Source: an uncultured Butyricicoccus sp.
GTDB taxonomy: Bacteria; Bacillota; Clostridia; Oscillospirales; Butyricicoccaceae
Direction of reading: 5' to 3'
Assembly: GCA_900544475.1 (NCBI GenBank)
Contig: UQVU01000116.1
Span: 1-5,842, forward strand
Length of the DNA: 5,842 nt
Position numbers and translations under genes: made by a program. This document shows positions 1-5,842 of the stretch, one piece after another (within the stretch, counting starts at the first letter, position 1; every line of letters starts with the position of its first letter). The notes below the pieces were generated by a model, which saw nothing but the letters and a program-made list of their open reading frames with translations, was not told where the DNA came from and did no database searches.

Positions 1-191
1 GTTGGGGAGTCGCAAGAGGGGATAGGAAACCTTGGTGTCCTGTCCCCTTTTGCCCCCCGCCGCCGGGAGGCGGCAATGCCCCGCCCTCCGAGGGCGAAAA
101 TTCCAGCGTCGGATTGTGGGTATTTCTCGCCTGCTGCAACAAGTTGCAGGAACGGCGGGGCGTTCGCGATCTGCCTCAGAGGGCGTTTTTT
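1..191 (+). other. Structured non-coding segment, candidate RNA or repeat element ending in a T-run
   Basis: No convincing gene is seen here. The strand can fold extensively. Positions 12-27 pair with 38-53 (16 bp, two G-U pairs, 10-nt loop). GCCGCC at 59-64 pairs with GGCGGC at 69-74. AATGCCCCGCC at 75-85 pairs with GGCGGGGCGTT at 154-164 (11 bp, one wobble). Inside that helix, 92-101 pairs with 122-132 (10 bp, one bulged C) and CTGCAAC at 134-140 pairs with GTTGCAG at 143-149. The segment ends at a small hairpin (172-185) and six T's (186-191), just before the ung promoter. It could be the 3' part of a small RNA, an upstream gene's 3' UTR or a palindromic repeat. The left end may lie outside the window. 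I do not recognise it as a known RNA family. Confidence 0.45.
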
Positions 192-195
192 CTTT
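172..195 (+). terminator. Weak intrinsic terminator before ung
   Basis: GCCT (173-176) pairs with GGGC (181-184), with a possible extra T-G pair outside and a CAGA loop, followed by GTTTTTT. The stem is short, but the T-run and its position immediately before the ung promoter suit termination of whatever is transcribed from upstream. GAGGGCG at 179-185 could instead pair with CGCCCTC at 82-88, giving a longer-range alternative. Confidence 0.4.
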
Positions 196-198
196 CTC

Positions 199-227
199 TT
201 GACAGCACTGCATCTGCGTTTTATCAT
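199..227 (+). promoter_or_regulatory. Sigma-A-type promoter of ung
   Basis: TTGACA at 199-204, a 17-bp spacer and TATCAT at 222-227. The -35 is perfect and the -10 matches five of six consensus bases. It lies about 35 bp before the ung start codon, so the 5' UTR is short. Confidence 0.75.
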
Positions 228-262
228 GGTATCAACGATTACATAATCAGGAGAGTTTACCT

Positions 263-937
263 ATGGTTCATTTTGGCAACGACTGGGACGAAATCCTCGC
301 CGGCGAGTTCGAACAGGACTACTACAAGCGCATCCGCCACTTTCTTAAGCAGGAATACGCCGAAAACACGATTTATCCGCCGATGGAGTACATCTTTAAT
401 GCACTCCGCCTGACGCCGTATTCCTCGGTCAAGGCGGTCATTCTCGGGCAGGACCCCTACCACGGCCCCGGTCAGGCGCACGGCCTCTGCTTTTCCGTGC
501 AGCCGGGCGTCAAGCTGCCGCCGAGCCTCCAGAACATCTTCAAGGAGCTGAAAAGCGACCTCGGTATCGAGCCGCCCAAGGACGGCACGCTCACCAAATG
601 GGCAAAGCAGGGCGTTCTCATGCTCAACACCACGCTCACCGTCCGCGCCGGACAGGCGAACAGCCACAAGAACCTCGGCTGGACGACCTTCACCGACCAC
701 GTGATCGAAAAGCTGAACGACCACAAGCAGCCGATCGTTTTCCTGCTCTGGGGCGGCAACGCGCGCAGCAAGGCCAAGCTCATCACTGCGCCGCAGCACC
801 TCGTGCTCGAGGCCGCGCATCCCTCCCCCCTTTCCGCGTACAACGGCTTTTTCGGCTGCCATCACTTCTCGATGTGCAACGACTATCTGAGAAGCTGCGG
901 CGTCGAACCCATCGACTGGGACCTCAACACGCCGTAA
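263..937 (+). CDS. ung: Uracil-DNA glycosylase, family 1
   Basis: This enzyme removes uracil from DNA by cleaving the N-glycosidic bond, starting base excision repair of deaminated cytosine and misincorporated dUMP. The 224-residue product matches the usual length of family 1. It has the water-activating motif GQDPYH (residues 62-67, catalytic Asp64), the uracil-recognition segment LMLNT with Asn122, and the DNA-intercalating loop HPSPLSAY beginning at His186. These positions are within one residue of the E. coli enzyme. The ATG is set by AGGAGAG at 249-255, with a consensus promoter just upstream, so the gene is probably its own transcription unit. Its stop codon directly abuts the stop codon of the convergent amidase gene, leaving no room for a separate terminator. 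No key residue is missing and identification is secure. Confidence 0.97.
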   Translation: MVHFGNDWDEILAGEFEQDYYKRIRHFLKQEYAENTIYPPMEYIFNALRLTPYSSVKAVILGQDPYHGPGQAHGLCFSVQPGVKLPPSLQNIFKELKSDLGIEPPKDGTLTKWAKQGVLMLNTTLTVRAGQANSHKNLGWTTFTDHVIEKLNDHKQPIVFLLWGGNARSKAKLITAPQHLVLEAAHPSPLSAYNGFFGCHHFSMCNDYLRSCGVEPIDWDLNTP

Positions 938-1144
938 CTACGCCCCGAACGCGCCCGCTCGGTCGAGCACCACGAACACGCGCAGCATCTCTTCGGTGAG
1001 GGCGAGCTTTCCGTCCTCGCCGCGCAGCAGGCCGCGCTTCGTCAGCTTCTCTATGGTCGCTCGTCCCCACTCCGGGACAGCTTCTTCGGTATCGAAAACC
1101 GTTTTCGACTGCTCGATCAGCTGTTTTACCTGTTTTTCTGTCAT
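938..1144 (-). CDS. Possible internally initiated C-terminal domain of the amidase (68 aa)
   Basis: Within the amidase frame, Met172 (ATG at 1144-1142) is preceded by AAAGGAGG with a 5-nt spacer, a near-ideal Shine-Dalgarno site that is stronger than many true gene starts here. Translation from it would give a 68-residue protein made only of the C-terminal module, beginning MTEKQVKQLIEQ. Several phage endolysins, for example from clostridial and enterococcal phages, are known to make a separate wall-binding domain from an internal start, which then assembles with full-length enzyme. That this happens here is inference. The site also coincides with the domain boundary, which favours function over chance. 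Confidence 0.55.
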   Translation of the reverse strand: MTEKQVKQLIEQSKTVFDTEEAVPEWGRATIEKLTKRGLLRGEDGKLALTEEMLRVFVVLDRAGAFGA

Positions 1145-1657
1145 ATTATCCTCCTTTGCCTGTTCCATCAGACCTGCCTTGAATTTCTGCCACGCGCCCG
1201 CGTCCTCGACAAACGGCGCGGGGCAGTTTTTGTGTGTGACGTCGTAATGTCGCACGACGTTCTCCATCGGGATGCCGTAGCGCTTCATCAGCGAGCGGAC
1301 GAACTGCTGCGCGTTTTTCACCGTTTCGGGCGCGAAATAATACTTTTCGCCCCGCTTCCGGCTGCACAGCTCGACGCCGAGGCTGTTGGCATTGCGGCAG
1401 TACGGATGGAAGTACATCCCCCTCGTGCCGCAGTGCCACGCGATGTCCTTTTCCTGCACCGACTGCCAGATTTCCCTTTCATCAACGAAGAAATGCGCTG
1501 ACGCGCCCGGTGCTTCCCGCGCAAAATAGTCCGCATTGTTTTTCGCGCTGTCCCCGTCATTCGCGGTAAAATGAATAACGAGATAGCAGATGTCGGACGG
1601 CCGACGCGAGGCCGCGCGGAAGTTCTCCGCCCGCGCTTCTTTGAACGGAATGCTCAT
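938..1657 (-). CDS. N-acetylmuramoyl-L-alanine amidase, phage-endolysin-like
   Basis: This is a predicted zinc amidase that cuts the bond between N-acetylmuramic acid and L-alanine in peptidoglycan. Residues about 20-160 look like the Amidase_2/PGRP fold: YLVIHFTAN supplies His29, ASAHFFVDE lies at 52-60, and RHYDVTHKNCPAPF supplies His137 and Cys145. The His-Cys spacing of 8, with Lys143 two residues before the Cys, is the T7-lysozyme arrangement. Residues about 172-239 form a small C-terminal module with PEWGRATIEKLTKRGLLRG and a TEEMLRVFVVLDRAG segment, of a kind I associate with clostridial phage lysins. No signal peptide or membrane segment is visible. The start is supported by GGGGGAGG about 6 nt before the ATG. 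It stands alone, convergent with ung, with no holin or other phage gene in view. It is probably a phage remnant or a domesticated lysin. Confidence 0.9.
   Translation of the reverse strand: MSIPFKEARAENFRAASRRPSDICYLVIHFTANDGDSAKNNADYFAREAPGASAHFFVDEREIWQSVQEKDIAWHCGTRGMYFHPYCRNANSLGVELCSRKRGEKYYFAPETVKNAQQFVRSLMKRYGIPMENVVRHYDVTHKNCPAPFVEDAGAWQKFKAGLMEQAKEDNMTEKQVKQLIEQSKTVFDTEEAVPEWGRATIEKLTKRGLLRGEDGKLALTEEMLRVFVVLDRAGAFGA
1150..1157 (-). promoter_or_regulatory. Internal ribosome binding site in the amidase gene
   Basis: Read on the minus strand this is AAAGGAGG followed by ATAAT and ATG. In the full-length frame it encodes Lys-Glu-Asp around residues 168-170, just before the C-terminal domain. 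Confidence 0.6.
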
Positions 1658-1690
1658 GTGAGCCTCCCCCTTTCCGAAGGTACCCCTTCA

Positions 1691-1719
1691 TATATAGGCC
1701 GGAACGCGGGAAAAATTGA
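1691..1719 (-). promoter_or_regulatory. Weak candidate promoter of the amidase
   Basis: On the minus strand TCAATT (plus positions 1714-1719), a 17-bp spacer and TATATA (1691-1696) could form a promoter about 35 bp before the amidase start. The -10 is good and the -35 is poor. The candidate -35 lies in one arm of the inverted repeat at 1714-1735, so a protein bound there could block it. Confidence 0.35.
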
Positions 1720-1735
1720 CCTCGTTTGGTCAATT
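1714..1735. repeat. Inverted repeat, candidate operator between amidase and alaS
   Basis: AATTGACC (1714-1721) and GGTCAATT (1728-1735) are perfect 8-bp arms around the 6-bp spacer TCGTTT. CGCG also occurs on both sides (1705-1708 and 1736-1739). The dyad has no T-run placed like a terminator and lies in the divergent promoter region, so an operator is the simplest reading. The binding protein is unknown. Confidence 0.45.
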
Positions 1736-1763
1736 CGCGTGAAATTTTTTCGCGCCGCCCCTG

Positions 1764-1792
1764 TTGACAAGCGGAAAGATTGGTGTCATAAT
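1764..1792 (+). promoter_or_regulatory. Sigma-A-type promoter of the alaS T-box transcript
   Basis: TTGACA at 1764-1769, a 17-bp spacer and CATAAT at 1787-1792, one mismatch from the -10 consensus. Transcription would begin near 1799, just before T-box Stem I, giving a leader of about 300 nt. Confidence 0.8.
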
Positions 1793-1798
1793 AGATAA

Positions 1799-2040
1799 GC
1801 AAATACTGAAAATGCGATGAGGAAACGAGTTTTCCATCCGCCGTTCTTCAGAGAGAGGACATTCGCTGCAAGTCCTTGTCCGGTGCGGAAAACAGCCACT
1901 TCCGAGCAGCCGGCGTCGAGTCGGCCGCCCGATCCCCGATAACGGATCACCGAGATGCACACGGAGCAATCTGCGTGCAGATCAAGGTGGTACCGTGGAA
2001 GCATGCTTTCGCCCTTGACAGTCCGGGCGGAGGCTTTTTT
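1799..2040 (+). promoter_or_regulatory. T-box riboswitch (alanine) controlling alaS
   Basis: This leader senses uncharged tRNA-Ala and lets transcription continue into alaS when charging is low. Stem I contains GTTTTCC (1829-1835) paired with GGAAAAC (1887-1893), the AGAGAG bulge motif (about 1850-1856) and the distal hairpin GGAC/GTCC (1857-1860/1872-1875) whose loop includes GCTGCAA. Directly after the lower helix is AGCCAC, giving a GCC alanine specifier at 1895-1897. A stem GATCC/GGATC lies at 1931-1948. The conserved T-box AAGGTGGTACCGTGG is at 1984-1998, and its TGGT can pair with an ACCA tRNA end, which fits tRNA-Ala with discriminator A. The antiterminator pairs AAGG with CCTT and GTGGAA with TTTCGC around a 7-nt TGGTACC bulge, and excludes the terminator. 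Class and target are clear; the specifier position is read by analogy. Confidence 0.93.
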
Positions 2041-2044
2041 GTTT
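2005..2044 (+). terminator. T-box-regulated intrinsic terminator before alaS
   Basis: GCTTTCGCCC (2005-2014) pairs with GGGCGGAGGC (2025-2034) over 10 bp, including G-U pairs, around a 10-nt loop, followed by TTTTTTGTTTT. Its 5' arm is the same stretch used by the 3' arm of the antiterminator, so the two folds are mutually exclusive. Confidence 0.9.
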
Positions 2045-2103
2045 TCTCTGGTGCTTTTCGGTTCTCTTTTCATTGTTAATTTTTATTTGGAGGAATAAAT
2101 CCT

Positions 2104-4731
<2,628 letters not shown>

Positions 4732-4746
4732 GGCATTCAAATAAGG

Positions 4747-4777
4747 AAAAAGGCGGCGCGGACAGCACTGCGCCGCC
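4747..4777. other. Strong hairpin between alaS and the HIT gene
   Basis: GGCGGCGC (4752-4759) and GCGCCGCC (4770-4777) form a perfect 8-bp stem with a 10-nt loop. On the plus strand no T-run follows, so it should not be an efficient terminator for alaS and may instead shape the mRNA. On the minus strand it is followed by TTTTTCCTTATTT, which looks like an intrinsic terminator for antisense transcripts entering alaS. Confidence 0.6.
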
Positions 4778-4801
4778 CCATTCGGAAAGGAGCGATATAT
4801 C

Positions 4802-5140
4802 TTGGAGGATTGTCTGTTCTGTAAAATCGCGGCGGGCGAAATCCCGTCGAGCAAGGTCTACGAGGACGATGTCTGCTACGCATTCAACGACATCGACCCG
4901 CAGGCGCCGACCCACTTTCTCGTTATCCCGAAGCAGCACATCAAGTCTGTGGCCGCCGTTGATGCGTCCAACAGCGCGGTTGTGGCGCACTGCTTTGAGG
5001 TCATTGCGAAGATTGCCAAGGAGCGCGGCATGGACAGCTTCCGCGTGGTCTCCAACATCGGAGAACAGGCGGGTCAGAGTGTGTTCCACCTGCACTTCCA
5101 CGTGCTCTCCGGCCGCGACATGACCTGGCCGCCGGGCTAA
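4802..5140 (+). CDS. HIT-family (histidine triad) nucleotide-binding protein
   Basis: HIT proteins of the HINT branch are small cytoplasmic dimers that hydrolyse nucleoside phosphoramidates or related adenylated substrates; the natural substrate here cannot be told. The 112-residue product begins MEDCLFCKIAAGEIPS, typical of the family, and has the signature HLHFHVLSG with His96, His98 and His100. Cys4, Cys7, His46 and His96 fit the zinc site found in many bacterial members. Translation must start at TTG (4802-4804): AGGAG lies 9 nt upstream at 4788-4792, the conserved N-terminus begins there, and the first in-frame ATG is only at codon 77. It probably shares the alaS transcript, because the intervening hairpin lacks a T-run. 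Its stop codon lies 7 bp before the tRNA promoter. The short length is normal for the family. Confidence 0.95.
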   Translation: MEDCLFCKIAAGEIPSSKVYEDDVCYAFNDIDPQAPTHFLVIPKQHIKSVAAVDASNSAVVAHCFEVIAKIAKERGMDSFRVVSNIGEQAGQSVFHLHFHVLSGRDMTWPPG

Positions 5141-5147
5141 AACTCAC

Positions 5148-5176
5148 TTGACAGGCGGAGAAAAAACCGTTATAAT
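5148..5176 (+). promoter_or_regulatory. Consensus promoter of tRNA-Gly
   Basis: TTGACA at 5148-5153, a 17-bp spacer and TATAAT at 5171-5176: both hexamers are perfect, as expected for a stable RNA gene. Transcription would start near 5183, leaving about 30 nt of leader to be removed by RNase P. Confidence 0.9.
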
Positions 5177-5182
5177 AATACT

Positions 5183-5206
5183 GCTGTCCGTTTCACCGCG
5201 GGCAGC
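5183..5206 (+). other. Hairpin in the tRNA-Gly 5' leader
   Basis: GCTGTCCG (5183-5190) pairs with CGGGCAGC (5199-5206) over 8 bp with one wobble and an 8-nt loop. It occupies almost the whole leader and ends six bases before the mature tRNA 5' end, where it may help keep the leader from misfolding with the tRNA. Confidence 0.55.
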
Positions 5207-5212
5207 GGATAT

Positions 5213-5286
5213 GCAAGGTTAGTTCATCGGTAGAACGGTCGCTTCCCAAGCCACAGAGGCGGGTTCGATTCCCGTACCTTGCTCCA
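5213..5286 (+). tRNA. tRNA-Gly, anticodon CCC
   Basis: A complete cloverleaf of 74 nt with an encoded CCA end decodes GGG glycine codons. The acceptor stem GCAAGGT (5213-5219) pairs with ACCTTGC (5276-5282), followed by discriminator T and CCA. The D stem is GTTC/GAAC, the anticodon loop TTCCCAA has CCC at 5245-5247, the variable loop is AGAG, and the T arm is GCGGG-TTCGATT-CCCGT. The anticodon stem GTCGC/GCCAC has one C-C mismatch at its middle pair (5240 and 5252). It has its own consensus promoter and lies between the HIT gene and mnmA. The fold and anticodon are clear, so the tRNA is probably functional despite the mismatch. Confidence 0.96.
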
Positions 5287-5310
5287 ATAACTGTCGCGAA
5301 AACGTTTTTT

Positions 5311-5343
5311 CCCGGCAACGAGCGCCCCCCGGGGCCCCTTTTT
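5311..5343 (+). terminator. Possible terminator after tRNA-Gly
   Basis: CCCGG (5311-5315) can pair with CCGGG (5329-5333), or GCCC (5324-5327) with GGGC (5332-5335), followed after a few C's by TTTTT (5339-5343). Either stem is short. An earlier T-run at 5305-5310 has only a very weak hairpin before it. Termination somewhere here is expected, because mnmA has its own promoter. Confidence 0.4.
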
Positions 5344-5383
5344 CTATCTTTCCGCCCTGTGCAATAAGAAAAGGCACGCATGG

Positions 5384-5412
5384 TTGTAAATCCGGCGGCT
5401 GTATGTTAGAAT
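5384..5412 (+). promoter_or_regulatory. Probable promoter of mnmA
   Basis: TTGTAA at 5384-5389, a 17-bp spacer and TAGAAT at 5407-5412, with an upstream TG (5404-5405) giving an extended -10. The 5' UTR would be about 30 nt and includes the ribosome binding site GAGGAGGG at 5436-5443. Confidence 0.65.
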
Positions 5413-5450
5413 AAAAAAATACGATACTCTTCCCCGAGGAGGGACAGCTA

Positions 5451-5842
5451 ATGAACGAAAAGAGTGCGCTCATCGCGATGAGCGGCGGCGTGGACAGCTC
5501 GTGCGCGGCCTTTCTCATGCGTGAGCAGGGCTACGAGTGCATGGGCACGACCATGCGCCTGTACCGCAACGAGGACCTCGGCGCGTGCAATTTCCGCACC
5601 TGCTGCTCGGAAAAGGACATCGAGGACGCCGCCGAGGTGGCCTTTGCCCTGGATATCCCTTACGAGGTGCTGGACTTCACCGCCGACTTCCGGGAACAGA
5701 TCATCGAGAAGTTTGTCCGGGTGTATGAGGCCGGCGGCACCCCAAACCCCTGCATTGATTGTAATAAATACATGAAGTTCAACCATCTGTTGAGCTGGGC
5801 GCAGGCCCACGGCATGGAATATGTGGTCACCGGCCACTATGC
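5451..5842 (+). CDS. mnmA: tRNA-specific 2-thiouridylase MnmA, 5' part only
   Basis: MnmA puts sulfur on carbon 2 of the wobble uridine (position 34) of tRNA-Lys, -Glu and -Gln, using ATP to adenylate the uridine and persulfide sulfur delivered from a cysteine desulfurase. The visible 130 residues carry the PP-loop SGGVDSS (11-17), a CCSEKDIEDA segment (51-60), TPNPCIDCNKYMKF with the first catalytic cysteine at Cys101, and TGHY (127-130) at the window edge. The second catalytic cysteine and the rest of the roughly 360-residue protein lie beyond the window. The ATG is fixed by GAGGAGGG with a 7-nt spacer, with a promoter upstream. mnmA and alaS are often neighbours in Bacillota, which fits this layout. 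The reading frame is intact as far as it goes. Confidence 0.97.
   Translation, partial: MNEKSALIAMSGGVDSSCAAFLMREQGYECMGTTMRLYRNEDLGACNFRTCCSEKDIEDAAEVAFALDIPYEVLDFTADFREQIIEKFVRVYEAGGTPNPCIDCNKYMKFNHLLSWAQAHGMEYVVTGHY

Noticed and set aside
201..211. GACAGCACTGC at 201-211 recurs at 4761-4771
   Set aside because: Only 11 bases match and the settings differ (promoter spacer versus hairpin loop and arm), so chance or base composition is the simpler explanation.
1..243. Plus-strand frame 1 is open from the window start to a TAA at 241-243
   Set aside because: It has no plausible upstream start in view, runs through several hairpins, a T-run and the ung promoter, and its Arg/Pro-rich translation resembles no family I know.
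257..865. Long minus-strand frame opposite ung
   Set aside because: It overlaps a certain gene, has no ribosome binding site of note, and its composition is that of an antisense shadow.
2015..2020. TTGACA in the loop of the T-box terminator, as a second alaS promoter
   Set aside because: There is no suitable -10 about 17 bp downstream: the expected place falls in the T-run and CT-rich sequence.
5193..5518. Two minus-strand frames with phrases such as GNRTRLCGLGSDRSTDEL and GTGIEPASVAWEA
   Set aside because: These phrases are the translated reverse complement of the tRNA-Gly gene. Such antisense-tRNA frames are frequent false proteins in databases.

Overview
The window (5,842 bp) is chromosomal DNA from a GC-rich low-level relative of the clostridia, most likely an anaerobic gut-type member of the Clostridia/Oscillospirales. 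This rests on the T-box control of alaS, purine-rich Shine-Dalgarno sites, Bacillota-style protein variants and strong GC use at third codon positions. I cannot name a genus from the sequence alone.

Layout. Positions 1-191 hold no convincing gene but are densely structured: several perfect hairpins plus an 11-bp long-range helix enclosing two hairpins, ending in a T-run. The gene ung (uracil-DNA glycosylase, 263-937, +) follows with its own promoter. Tail to tail with it, with no base between the two stop codons, lies a phage-endolysin-like N-acetylmuramoyl-L-alanine amidase (938-1657, -). Within this gene an excellent ribosome binding site precedes an in-frame ATG, so the C-terminal domain may also be made alone. 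A 446-bp divergent intergenic region carries an inverted repeat, a sigma-A-type promoter and a complete alanine T-box leader with terminator and antiterminator, leading into alaS (2104-4731, +). A HIT-family protein with a TTG start (4802-5140, +) follows alaS, then a consensus promoter and a tRNA-Gly(CCC) gene (5213-5286, +). The 5' part of mnmA (5451 to the window end, +) has its own promoter.

Functionally this is mostly housekeeping: uracil repair in DNA, alanine charging of tRNA under feedback from uncharged tRNA-Ala, a nucleotide-binding HIT protein, a glycine tRNA and tRNA wobble-uridine thiolation. The outlier is the amidase, a phage-lysin-type enzyme sitting alone among core genes. 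The observations most worth checking are its internal start site and the structured segment before ung. I found no CRISPR array, insertion sequence or rRNA, and no clearly new multi-gene system.
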